Shown one piece after another: positions 51,720-63,417 of a stretch of DNA of 64,000 bases (the first letter of the stretch is position 1; each line of letters starts with the position of its first letter). Source of the DNA: Irpex lacteus (taxonomy: Eukaryota > Basidiomycota > Agaricomycetes > Polyporales > Irpicaceae); contig MQVO02000004.1 in assembly GCA_001986395.2 (NCBI GenBank), forward strand, positions 744,001 through 808,000. The letters run 5' to 3'. Both the position numbers and the translations under genes were made by a program. The notes under the pieces are model-generated. The model saw only the letters and a list, made by a program, of their open reading frames with translations, did not search any database and was not told the origin of the DNA.

Positions 51720-54599
51720 CTATGACCGAGGCGCATTGTCCTGTGATGCATGCTCCCAGCTTCCACTATCTCCACTGCCCTCCTCGGGACTATGTGAACG
51801 CTCTGCAGCACGTTCTGTAGGTGACGGCTCGTCTTTGTATCGAGTAGGCGGACCACCAGCACTTGCCGGATCGTCATCATCCAGGAAACCCGAATGATAG
51901 CCAAGCCCGACAGGCGAGTGGTCAGGTGCTCTACGCAATCCAGTCTCCTCATCCGCATCCTCATCGTCGTCTTCCTCGTCAAACGCAGCATAAAGCTCCT
52001 TTGACCGCGTAGCTCCGCCTCTTCCGCCCGTTGAGCTCATGGCCATCTCTTCTGCTGGCAAACTCGAGTAGTTCTGTCTACGACGAACTGCACGTCGCCA
52101 GAAGAACAACCCTGCGGCGGCTCCGAATATGATGACTGCGCCGAGAGCGACGAAGAACCAGACCTGGTTTGTCAAGAGCTTCGAGAGATCGGAGAACCAG
52201 CCTTCATCAGGTGTAGGAGTGCTCGAAGGAGTGGGCACGGGGGATTCAGCTGCTCCACCAGAAGCAGCTTCGTCTTCAACGGGTTTGGGCTTGCCGCTCT
52301 CGCTCGCACCAGGGAAGGCGGGTTTGTCTGTCTCACCAGGTGCTTCGACGTGATCGGTCGGCAAGTGCTCGGTCGGTTTCGGGTGCGTCTTCGTGCTGGC
52401 GATAGCAGAGCTTGTGGGCGCAGGCGCTGGAGTATCGTCTGAGGCGAAGAGAGGAGGGAGGGTTTCGTCGATAAGAGGAACCTCGTATGTCTTAGCCTTC
52501 TGAGCGTCGATTACGGATCCCCAAACGGTCATGGTCCAACCGAGGAACTTGCCGCTGTGGCCTTCGGTGCCTAGGTCAGAGACACGAATGGTCCAGTCGC
52601 CGACTGGGTCCTCATCCCTGTAGGGTCGTATTGTTAAAGGACAATATGTAGAAGTCTCGTGAACGCGACGTACCAATGCTTCACAGTGCTAAATTGCCAG
52701 CCGGGGAAGCCAGTGTCCGCAGAGTCCCTCGACCTTCGTGCAGCCAAGATACTCTTAACACCACTGGGACTGACGAGTTCGACCTCAACATCACCACGCC
52801 TCGAGTGCGTAATCCACACTTTGACCGTAATGTGCTCGAGCTTCTCAAAGTTATGCGATTCGAGAGTCTCCTTCGAAACGGTCATCTTGCTAGTAATGCC
52901 TTCAGTGGTGATGTTTTCTCCACCAGCAGCGTTCTTGAACAGGTCCATCGTGCCGTTGCCCACCTGAATTGTGGGAAGCTTGATCCAGGCCTGTGGCTTA
53001 ACCGACTGCCAGTTCATAGCCGCATCCACGAAGGCCTCCCCGCTGAGCGCTCCGTACCCGTACTTGTAGCTGTATGGTCTACCAGCCGCAGTGGTCTCCC
53101 AATCAGGATCATCGGGATTAACTTGAACACCAGTCCTAACACAAAGGTGTTGGAGATCACGCCAATTGAGCTCGGGCCTAGGACAGTACAACGGTCAGAA
53201 CGGGCCGAACTTATTGAGTATTGGAACATACCGGGCTTGAAGAGCAAGCGCAAATATACCCGCGGCGTTTGGCGCAGCAGCGGAAGTCCCACCATGTCCA
53301 TGAGAACACTTGTTCTTGCCAATATCAGTGGTCACCTGCAAAGCCGTGAGATTCATGAATATGATAGTCAAGACGCTTGGCGTACGATATGATTCCCACT
53401 GCCAGAAGAATAGGCGACAACCATGTTTGCAGCACAGGCCTCAGAGTAGTCGGGATGCAAGCCTTTGTAGTCGATTGACGCGACTGTTATTGAGAAGATA
53501 CTGTTCGTATAGCCGTCGAAGTTGCACTGATCACCGTTCCGACCTCCATTTCCGCTGGCGAAGACAAAAATAGACCCAAGTCCTCCGCGGCCGTTCTGAA
53601 TCCCATTGACCATCGCCTTCTTAATGAGGTATCCAGGCCCTTCCATAGACCTGCCGTCGTCCGGAGGTCCCCAGCTACACGAGAATATCGATGACTCTTG
53701 GTATCCAAAGTTGAGGGCTGCAGCCTCGTCTACGTCGGATATCGGTCCAGAGAGTATACGGACACCTGCTACCTTCGAGTCGTAGGCGATACCTACACCG
53801 CATACATCGTTCTTGACAGCGGCAACTTGACCCGCACAACGAGTACCGTGGTGATCGTCAAAGAGCTTGGGTGTAGGTAGATCTTCATGGTCGTTAAAAT
53901 CATGCGAGCCTGCCGCGTACTGTATTCAAGTGAGTATAAGCCGTATATGCTAAGAGGGACACATACAAAGTTTGTGGCAAGGTCGTCGCTGTTATAATCC
54001 AATCCGTCGTCGACAAATGTCGATATTACACCTTTGCCCGTGATGCCCTTCTCCCACAACCCGGATACGTTCATCATATTCTGAGGAAACTCGTCATTGA
54101 CCAGATGCCATTGTTGTGGGAACTCAGGGTCCGTAATGAGCAGCTTCTCCGCAACCTCCTGCGCAGTAGGAGAATCATCGTAGGACGGCGGTCGTATAGG
54201 TGGAGGGGCTCGTTTGGTGCGTTGCCGTAGCTCCTGTCGCGATAGGTATCGTATAGACGATACTAGTCGTTTACTGTGGACAGTTTCCTCTCTCCTGGCG
54301 TGCGCAGAAGACTGCGCTCGTTGCTGAATGGTCTCGTATGCCCTAAGAACCCGATCCTCCTCACTCCTAGCTTCGAGCGGCGACTTTGGTGTACGGACGA
54401 GGTAATGGTTGTCGAGCTCTCCTGCTCGTTCAACAAGTTCTACGCCAAGTGCGTCTGCGCATTCGTCCAGCGAGGCGTGTCCTGAAGGATTGAGTTCTAA
54501 GACGTAGTAGTTGTGGGTATCGTAGTTTCGCTTGACAGGCCTTGCTGCGAAGACGGACTGCTGCACTAGAGCGGCGAGAAGGAGCGATGAGAAACGCAT
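51720..54599 (-). CDS. KEX2: Kexin-type proprotein convertase
   Basis: Kexin is a late-Golgi Ca-dependent serine protease that cleaves secretory precursors after dibasic (KR) sites. The start MRFSSLLLAALVQQSVFAARP at 54599 is a signal peptide (the Met at 54698 is less likely). The propeptide ends RTKR before APPPIRPPSY, an autocleavage site. The subtilisin domain shows STFVDDGLDY (Asp), DDHHGTRCAGQVAAVKNDVC (His), FVFASGNGGRNGDQC (oxyanion Asn) and HGHGGTSAAAPNAAGIFALA (Ser). The P domain follows (VKVWITHSRRGDVEVELVSP, DWTIRVSDLGTEGHSGKFLG). A Ser/Pro/Thr-rich stalk leads to one transmembrane helix (WFFVALGAVIIFGAAAGLFF) and an acidic cytoplasmic tail with Tyr residues that may act in Golgi retention. 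The stop is at 51720-51722. All catalytic residues are present. Confidence 0.96.
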
Positions 54600-54849
54600 G
54601 GCAGAGATGGCCTGTCTGCCAGGTTGGTGGAAGTTGAGAGCAAAAGTAAAGAGATGCGTTGATCCACGTATAAGTGTGAGTAAGGGCAGTGCGCTCACTT
54701 CCCATCAGTGTTTCACCGGCGACTCTTTCTCGAGGCGCCTGCAACGTACCTCCCTCAAACAACCCTCAAATCAGCGGTTTATCACTTCAACGCCGTTTCA
54801 TTGATCAACATAACGACGTGCAAATTCGTGCTCATAAATACAGCATAGC

Positions 54850-57800
54850 CTAAATTGCCCTAGGAGGCCCTCTTCCTCTCCCTTTCACATTGACCCCCGT
54901 ACCATAGATCTGCGCAAGCAGGCCAAGCACACCGCCGTCCTCCAACTCGTCGTCTTCCTCTTGTTGAGATTGTGCGACAGACGGACCCTTTGGACGCCGC
55001 CCATCGACATACGACTCTCCCAGCATACTTCCAACACCACCGTCCGCCGCAAGGTCCTCCTCGGGTATGGTTGACTCCTGTATCTTGTGCTCCGCAATAG
55101 AAGTTGCCTGCGAATCCTCCAAAATCGCTGTCTGAGCTACACCAAGCCCCACGCCGCTTTGGAAGATCGACGACGACGACGGTCCATGCCCTCCCAGTCT
55201 ACTCTGCATCATGCTACCGGATGGTCTTCGGCGCGCACTCTGACTTTGCTTCAGCGCCCGGTCGTACTCGCTCGCCTTGTCATGAATATTTGCAGCAGGT
55301 TCCACGGTTGAGTCGAGCCCAGAGTACTCCGCTGATCGTCTGAACAGCCTGTGACGGTTCAATCCCAAACCGGTGTTCAAGTCCGCCATACGACTGAGAT
55401 ACAACGAGCCGGATGGGTCTCTTGGCGTCCATTCGGGATGCGCAGCCTTGAAGTTCAAGAAGCTCTTTTCCATCTTGCCCTCTTTGGAAACAAGCCTTTC
55501 GTCTGTAGCTGCGGTCGGCGCACCGAACTAAGTAGAAAGTCAGTGTAAGTATCCCATAGCACTGTACTCAGTTATATTACATGCCTTGATGTTCCCATGT
55601 CTCTGGAAATCGAAGACGGCAAAGCTACACACGTAGCCAAGCCCATTTACATGGACAGAGAACTCACGGAAGAAGTCGATGATCGCAGGTGCGCAGCGTG
55701 GGAGAGAGTACCAAAGGACAAGCGGCGTCAACAGCACCGAGATCAGCTCTTGACCGTAGATGACGATCTTCATCTGGAAGAGTTCTCCGAATTGTTCGTG
55801 GACCTACGCCATCGTTCAGATTAGATCCAGAACATGGAAATAGGTTAACTCACCTTCTTCGAGTGCAGCTGTCCTTTCCACTCGTCCGGCATATAATGCG
55901 TGTATTGTATGACATCCGTCATGAGTAGCTCCGGGTCGAATACTCTGTTTTCCTCGGGGATCATACCACGAGCGACAGCGACTATTGATCCAAAGAGAGT
56001 CAAGTAGAACAGTACTGTCCGGTGTTCCGTTAATTCGAAGTGGACAATAAGATCAGGATCGAGGACAGAGGCCAGCAGTAGGACTGCTGCGAATGAGCCC
56101 GCGATGAATCCAACGAAGCTGTGCCCGAGACGTGAGTTAGGTGATCGAGTTTCGCGTACTTAGCGAGGGACATACCGAGCGATCAGCGTCAACTTCTCAT
56201 TAGGGAACTGGCCGATATACATGCTTGCGGTGGGGTAAGACTCATTGAGTCTGCGAACGAAATTATGCGGAAGCTCATTGAATTCGCGGAACTTCCACTG
56301 TGCGAAAGGAGTATATCGGCGTCCACTCATATTCGATGGGTTCTTATGATACTCCTAGATGAATAGACAGCGTATGCGTTAGCAAGAATTTAGTATACCA
56401 ACAAAGTCGGTCGCATACCTCGAAGTAGCGGAAGAATGAGTACATGAGCAGGTAGAGGACGATGAACGGCGCGAATATCGCGTTCAAAATGCCCATGAAT
56501 ATCAACCTCCTACGCAGTCTGTATTCCCAACATCAGTCTCACTGCAAGTCGTCGTCGATGACATAAACATACCCTTCGATCAAGACCGTTCGATTTTTGC
56601 TCTTCAAGAACACTTTCCTCACCCGCCCCTGAGTGTCGAACAGGTACTCCATCAGGCAGAAGCGCAAGTTCCACTCCAATGCCCTGGTGAGCATGCGTCC
56701 TTTCCCTTCTTCAGGTCTCACAAACCTATTCAGAAAGACAGGTAGTGGTACCCGCAAGTCCAGGAGCTCCTTGTTAAACAACGCTATAAGGTAATTCTCT
56801 TGTCGCATTATTCGGTTTGCAATATCGTGTGCGTCAAGTTTGGCGGTGACAGATGCAGAGGGCGCAGATGATAACGCTGTCAGTGGGTTCTCTTCTCGTA
56901 TCGCGCCTATACGACGAACGACTTCAGGCCATGAGATTGTCTGGATATCTGCCTATAATCGAGGGGATCAATACAACGCTCGGGCAGCGAGACTATTGGA
57001 CTCACATCCGGTATACGTAATAGATGTGTATAAAAGCGATACATGTCCATAAGTCGCATGACGCTAAACGCGTACGTCACCAATTGCCATGCGAAGAACG
57101 CTGCAAATAGTATGAATAGCAGTAGTGTAAAGCCAGAGAATCTGTGGCACCCTTCAGATACGTCTGAGTACATATGCGAAGCTGCTCACCTGGAGACACA
57201 ATGCGATACCACGACATCCGAGAGTCGAGTGGCTTTCTCGGGCTTAATGCGCGAGTAGTCAACGCATCCTAGCAGGAACGTTGAGAACCCAATGACGAAG
57301 CCGACTGTCCTGTAAGAGTAAATAAATCATTCAAATGACTACATAGCATTGCAAACAGAGGATAAGTACCAACAGTAGGTTGAGCCCCCGCGAGAGCGCT
57401 ATGCTGTATATGCCCTTGCCCTCGTAGTAGTAGTACGCCTCCTGAAGGAATGCATCGAGGTTGTAGACATTCACCCAATTCCACAACGCGCGTTCATAGT
57501 CGTCCAGACCTCGCATTTGCTTGACTCTCGGCTCAGTCAGTGGCTCAGCGGCAGTGCTTGTCGTCTCTTCCGCATCGAGCTCTGACGGTCTTGGAGGTAT
57601 CGAAACCGCAGCATTACTTGGTAATATCGGGGGTGTCGTTCGACGAGATGCAGAGTATAGAGGCCTTTGTCTCGCCACGGCGGGCTCCTTGCCCTTGTGC
57701 GAAGAGGCACGAGGCGTAGTAGGTGACTGTGGCTTACGCACACGACCAGGGGCAGCAGTTTCAATCAAGAAGTCCTGAGGGACCTCATCATCAGAGTCGT

Positions 57801-58173
57801 CGTTCGCATAGTTCCGATCGTCTTGCTTAATATTTGGTCGGAAGACGTTCATTTCAGAAGCTTCAGCACCCCAGGATACACGTCGTTTGCTCTTGTTCAG
57901 TACAGTTGATACCGAATCTCGACGTGTGGCTCGACCTGCCTCAAGGTCGACACCCCCACTCTCTTCATCGTCTTCCTCCTCCTCTTCCTGCAACACCGAC
58001 TGATTGGCCTGCATATATCCCTGATAGCCTCTGCCAAGCATCGGGTTCAACATGTTGAGAAATGGTCGAGAACTGCTGGCTCCTGGAAATATAGACTGGG
58101 AGCCGTGTAATGATGATCGTGAAGCCGACATAGGACGGCGAGGTGAAGTGTTCGTTGACGGCGGACTCGCCAT
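54850..58173 (-). CDS. ATG9: Autophagy lipid scramblase ATG9
   Basis: ATG9 vesicles seed the autophagosome, and the trimeric protein scrambles lipids. The start [17 protein letters not shown] at 58173 begins a long disordered, acidic and Ser-rich N-terminus (for example [17 protein letters not shown]). The family core starts at [20 protein letters not shown] and [20 protein letters not shown], with membrane segments [40 protein letters not shown] and [19 protein letters not shown]. Core motifs include [73 protein letters not shown] and [14 protein letters not shown]. The C-terminal tail is disordered and ends [10 protein letters not shown] at 54850. At least eight introns are used. The gene is complete and typical in length, at about 900 residues. 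Confidence 0.96.
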
Positions 58174-58684
58174 GATTGAAGTCCTTATATGCACAGAGCA
58201 AGATAAGAATAGCTGCGCAGACGAGAAAGAAGAAGTTGGATAACCAGACGCAACTGCGTCGAGGTTGTTGGGCTTGCCGTCCTCGGACGCTTGCGAACCT
58301 TAACCAGCTTGAATTAGGCAGGTTGTTCTCAGCACGTGCATGGCAGACGCGGGTCTCATGCGCGACACGCTCAGGCTTGCAAGTTGCAACCGCCGCCGCC
58401 GGGCTACTGCCAGAGGCAACTTAACTTGAAGGCGATCCAAGCAGATCTAAATAAGTACTACAGCACAAAGATGAGTTGCATGGGAATGGTTTGTAAGTAC
58501 CTGGTGCGCCTTAAGGAGTAAATCGGAGGAAACTTAACCGTGAACGGAGCGAGAGAAACGGCGGAAGAAAGGTATGGACCAGGCAGTGGGGCAGACGATG
58601 CTTAAGCTTCACCGAGCAGTTTCTACTTAGCCTAGTAGCAGTATTCACCGAGTTGGAAAGAGGTAGCGAATGCCCACCATTTGC
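58174..58684. other. Intergenic between ATG9 and the inverted repeat
   Basis: This holds the ATG9 upstream region. Small frames only; the sequence before 58685 does not match the other arm, so the repeat boundary lies here. Confidence 0.5.
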
Positions 58685-60160
58685 AACAAACGAACATCAT
58701 GGCATATTCGCGATACACGGGCTAACTAGTTACAAGAACGAACGAAGTTAGCCATCGTACTTAGTAGTATTGCGGTGCCCTGCCAAGTAGTGGTTCTCCG
58801 AATCCGATTCAAGCCAGGTCATCACTATGAGCAGTTGTCAGAGACCATCATCGGATGTGAAATGGGAATCGCAGTGAAAACGTACCTGGCGAATGGGATG
58901 GGGAACAGCGGAATGTCAAAGGTGTACTCCTTGGTATAGATCTCCAGTGTCCCCTTGAGGTGGAGTACACGTTCCTCGTTGACATAGAGCGTCAAGGAAC
59001 CACTGATGATTCCTGGGAAGCCAACTGAGATGGTGATACCATCAGTCAACGACCCCTTGAATTCGCCCATGTGGATCTCGGGAAGGATGGGGACCTTGAG
59101 GTACACGTTGATGTCAACATAGAGAGACGCGAAATCCGCCTGTCCTCGGAGCTGTTCAGGAGAAAATTATCAGTAAGTTGGTGTCAATTGCAAACAAGGA
59201 CGCGCATGCTAACAATGATTTGAATAGGGCCAATAGGGATGACGATCTCTATTTCCTTGAGGTCCTTGTTCTTGACGTAGGGAGAGGTGCTGATCAACGC
59301 GTAGACGTGCGACTCGGGGAAATCGCCACGGGCTAGGTTGTGACGATGGTGGCGTTTGTCTAGCTCTAGGAGCGGAAGGAGGTTGGTATCTCCTACAGAT
59401 AAAAACATTAGATTGGCTAGACCCATATGAAAGATGTAGTATAGCATACCTGTGACTTTGGGCTTCGGTGCAAATTGTACTTCGGCCATGGTGCTGCTGT
59501 GTGCGAGTGCGATACTGAGAATGAAGTCGAAATGGACTCTGAACTGGAGAGGGACTGCATAGGACACCCCTGTATATATATGCCCACAGAGTAAGTAAAA
59601 CGCGCAAGTGCTATTGTTGAACGTACCAACCGGCAGGATGTATCCAACACCATTCTGGATGCCTCCGACAACTAACGCCAACGTGACAAATTGGCTCGGA
59701 CTTGTGAACCTCCGGCCTCGATGGAGTTCCTCAAGGTAACAGAACAAAGCGTGGAGACACGACAGACATGCAAGTCCTCCACTGGCCGCGGTGGTTGTGC
59801 AAGCAGGTCAACTGAGAAGACGTTGAAGGGACACCAGTATTGACAGTTCCGTAGAGTGTTTATTTCCAGGTTGTAACGGCATGCCTACATGGTCTCGGAG
59901 ATATTTCGTGCCGGCTCTTCTAATAGTAATGGGATGCCAGTGTCCAGCGACCACCTAATGCAGTGGTCATTCTCCACTGTCCGAGTCCATGCAGTCACCA
60001 GCAGAACATGGGTGTCAATCTATCCGGGTTGCAGCATTCAGGTCACGCATGAGAAGTTCTGTACAACTCACCTCTTCCAATTCACGAAACGTCGCATTAG
60101 ACGGGATGCCGTGACTGATTATTCCACCGTGGTTATGGTCTTGTCTCCTCCGTGGTGTTG
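58685..60160. repeat. Left arm of large inverted repeat
   Basis: The reverse complement of this segment aligns with 61255-62732 throughout. The outer end is fixed where aacaaacgaacatcatgg (58685 on) meets its partner near 62732; beyond it the arms differ. The inner end is near 60160, where the ggaggagacaa block is the last clear match. Identity is near-perfect over the gene (58780-59490) and falls towards the inner end. Confidence 0.85.
58809..59489 (-). CDS. Unknown 166-aa protein, copy A of a duplicated gene
   Basis: I do not recognise the family. Four exons: MAEVQFAPKPKVTG; then DTNLLPLLELDKRHHRHNLA, FPESHVYALISTSPYVKNKD and IEIVIPIGPIQII; then LRGQADFASLYVDINVYLKV, GITISVGFPGIISGSLTLYV and YTFDIPLFPIPFA; last SDDLA. 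Introns are 57, 62 and 61 nt; the second has an unusual GTTAGC donor. The protein has alternating hydrophobic residues as in a beta-sandwich, no Cys, no signal peptide and no membrane helix, so it is probably a cytosolic all-beta protein. A TATATATA at 59573-59580 lies about 85-90 bp upstream of the ATG at 59489, a strong core promoter. It is head to head with copy B across 2.4 kb. Confidence 0.85.
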
Positions 60161-61254
60161 AGATACAAGTACCGTGATGACGATACCCGCCGACTCATAG
60201 AACCTGTAGCCTGAGTGCGGTGATGTCAAGGTCAAGATGGAATGAGCCTATGGATTCGGGGATTTTAGCTCACCGGGCTCGACGTATGCATGAGGTTCGA
60301 GTTCCTGCACACCTGGACTCGGAGGGCCCGGGTGGCCTCATGCTCAACTCGAACTTGCTTGAGCTTGAAGTGCACGCTGACACTGGCAGCATAGCGTACT
60401 GCAATTTGTCCCTTCATTACGGAGCGCAATAATTGCGGATGATTTAGCGCACATACCGCAAGTAGCAAGCTGGATCCGCAGTGACGAATATACGGTAGAG
60501 TCGTAAATCCTGAGTGCGATTGACACAGTTAAATTCTCGACGGCAGATCAGTGGACGATATCCGCGTAGTACTAGCTGCCATACCTTAATTAGAAATTTC
60601 GCTCTTCATTCGGAGTTTCCGGTGCGGCCCTAACTCGGAGGGAGAGCGAAAAAGAGATAGGAGTTGAGCGAGAGCTCAGGCCAGCTCAAACACGCGAGGA
60701 ATAATTCTACACTCCGACCTACTCCGACCTTCCCGATGAGGCAAACGCAAAGGGCGCTAAGAGATCTCCAGAACTCAGGAGCCATCTCACACACTTAGTC
60801 TCGTTCCCAAGACCCAAGGCAGCGCGGTTCGTTTCCGTGTCTGAATAGACCATGGATAAGGGGGCTTTTTATAAGCCTTGAATGCAGCCTGAGTCTGGTA
60901 GACTTTGCACAAACGACAAACGGCGGGGCATACGACAATCGCGAAACGCCTGTTTTCAGCCTAGAGCATGGCGGCTGAGTCCACCGTGAACGCACCTTGT
61001 TTGTCACAGACTAAGACTAATCTGCTCCGGGACGGTAAGCTTATGCATGAAGAGAATAATCAGCACTAGTGACTCAATCCCTACTTCCATTACAGAGGAC
61101 TTCCGACTCGGATGTTCATCCCGATTTTATACACACGATGTATATTTGCAGGTCACTTGAATCTGAACATGCCTATTGGACTCATACAGTGTGCGAAGGG
61201 GTACGAAATGGCTGACAGCGGCCGCGGCGCGGTGTGTTTGCGTGAACCTTGTTG
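60161..61254. other. Spacer of the inverted repeat
   Basis: About 1.1 kb between the arms without supported coding. It has a cttttTATAAgcc near 60865-60875 and a ggttcgagttcc at about 60294 that resembles a tRNA T-arm but has no cloverleaf around it. No mobile-element gene is visible. Confidence 0.45.
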
Positions 61255-62732
61255 CCAACGCCTCGGAGGAGACAAGGCCATAACACAGGAGGGCACTGCG
61301 TCACGGCATCCCGTCTAATGCGACTTTTCATGAATTAGAAGAGGTGAGTTATACATAACTTCTCCGGCGTGACCTGAATGCTGCAACCCGGACAGATTGA
61401 TACCCATATTTCGCTGGTGACTGCATGGACTCGGACAGTGGAGAATGACCATTAGGTGGTCACTGGATACTGGCATCCCATTACTATTAGAGGAGCCGGA
61501 ACGAGAGATTTCCGAGGCCATATAGGCATGCCGTTACACTTGGAAATCAATACTACACGGACGTGTCAATACTGGTGTTTCTTCAACGACTTCTAGTCGG
61601 ACTGTGCACGTGCTTGCGCAACTAGCGGAGGACTGGCATGTCTGTTGTGTCGCCCTGCTTTGTTCTGTTACTTTGAGGAAGTCCATCGAGGCCGGAGGTC
61701 CACAAGTCCGAGGCAATTTGTCACATTGGCGTTAGTTGTCAGAGGCATCCAGAATGGTGTTGGATACATCCTGCCGGTTAGTACGTTCAACAATAGCACT
61801 TGCGCGTTTTACTTACTCTGTGGGCATATATATACAGGGGTGTCGTATGCAGTTCCTCTTCAGTTCAGAGTCCACTTCGACTTCATTCTCAGTATCGCAC
61901 TCGCACACAGCAGCACCATGGCCGAAGTACAATTTGCACCGAAGCCCAAAGTCACAGGTATGCTATACTACATCTTTCATATGGGTCTAGCCAATCTAAT
62001 GTTTTTATCTGTAGGAGATACCAACCTCCTTCCGCTCCTAGAGCTAGACAAACGCCACCATCGTCACAACCTAGCCCGTGGCGATTTCCCCGAGTCGCAC
62101 GTCTACGCGTTGATCAGCACCTCTCCCTACGTCAAGAACAAGGACCTCAAGGAAATAGAGATCGTCATCCCTATTGGCCCTATTCAAATCATTGTTAGCA
62201 TACGCGTTCTTGCCTGCAATTGACACCAACTTACTGATTATTCTCTCCTGAACAGCTCCGTGGACAGGCGGATTTCGCGTCTCTCTATGTTGACATCAAC
62301 GTGTACCTCAAGGTCCCCATCCTTCCCGAGATCCACATGGGCGAATTCAAGGGGTCGTTGACTGATGGTATCACCATCTCAGTTGGCTTCCCAGGAATCA
62401 TCAGTGGTTCCTTGACGCTCTATGTCAACGAGGAACGTGTACTCCACCTCAAGGGGACACTGGAGATCTATACCAAGGAGTACACCTTTGACATTCCGCT
62501 GTTCCCCATCCCATTCGCCAGGTACGTTTTCACTGCGATTCCCATTTCACATCCGATGATGGTCTCTGACAACTGCTCATAGTGATGACCTGGCTTGAAT
62601 CGGATTCGGAGAACCACTACTTGGCAGGGCACCGCAATACTACTAAGTACGATGGCTAACTTCGTACCTTCCTGTAACTAGTTAGCTCGTGTATCGCGAA
62701 TATGCCAAATATGCCATGATGTTCGTTTGTTT
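61255..62732. repeat. Right arm of large inverted repeat
   Basis: Inverted partner of 58685-60160. One small difference near the outer end is a duplicated unit (atgccaaatatgcc here against a single atgcc), and many single-base differences occur between 61255 and about 61735, with few between 61740 and 62660. Confidence 0.85.
61918..62598 (+). CDS. Unknown 166-aa protein, copy B of a duplicated gene
   Basis: Same gene as copy A in opposite orientation, with the same four exons and the same 681-bp length. The predicted proteins appear identical. Intron 1 (57 nt) is identical and exon 3 shows one silent difference that I can see (CGT against CGA in LRGQ), while intron 2 differs at about six positions. 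The start ATG at 61918 sits in ccatggcc, and TATATATA is at 61827-61834. The stop is TGA at 62596-62598. Function unknown. With the paralogue at the window's end it forms a local family, so dosage or expression may matter, but that is inference. Confidence 0.85.
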
Positions 62733-63417
62733 TAAACTGTGTGCCAAGTCCGTGTTAAACGTTAGTGCGTCTTGATATTCCTGTTTCTTCGATGTGTTTG
62801 CTATTCTTCTCAACCTCCTGGAGAATAATAGTGGAAGTGGAATTCGAATTTAGTATTCCAGTCATCTGCTCAGTGCCCTTATCATCCTTCAAGTTTCAGG
62901 CGGCGACGATCGAACTACGGAGTGCCGACCTGATATCCTCTCATCATAATACCGTAGCGAGGAACTTTGACGTTATGTGACTCAGATCAGGCTGAGATAC
63001 ACAGTGTCTAGCTAAGTACCACTGCGCCATGGCTATAAGTACTAGCCTAGTGATGGGATGTCGGTACCGTTGTCGGGAAGGGTGGGGGAGCAGAGTAGAT
63101 CCCAAAGGTATGTACCTCGTAGCTCATGGAAGTAACTTTACACCTTGCCGGCTCGCTGCATGCAACTCGGAGTGCGCTGCATCATGGCATACTCTGTTCT
63201 GCTGAGCTACGTAGCTCGTATTTTTAATTTCCAAAACGTGTCTACAAATACATGCCACCCATATATCGATCCCTATGGTTCCCATGCTTCCAGTCGCTCA
63301 AAGCCCCAAGCTCGCCTAGCAAGCCTTCCTTCAGAACAATACAGATCAGTCCCACCTGCTCAACTGGAATGCCGCCATACATTGTGGAGTAACTATGGTT
63401 GGAACAATCATCGTAGC
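62733..63417. other. Intergenic between copy B and the third paralogue
   Basis: No coding supported. It is likely the 3' flanks of copy B and of the minus-strand paralogue. Confidence 0.45.

Noticed and set aside
59184..59747. 187-codon open frame over copy A (and the matching 192-codon frame over copy B)
   Set aside because: It reads through introns and the promoter of the 166-residue gene. The TATA box and the shared ATG show that the upstream part is not coding.
60250..60320. Possible tRNA gene (ttagctcaccggg plus ggttcgagttcc)
   Set aside because: The A-box-like and B-box-like parts are too close to hold an anticodon arm, and no acceptor stem pairs.
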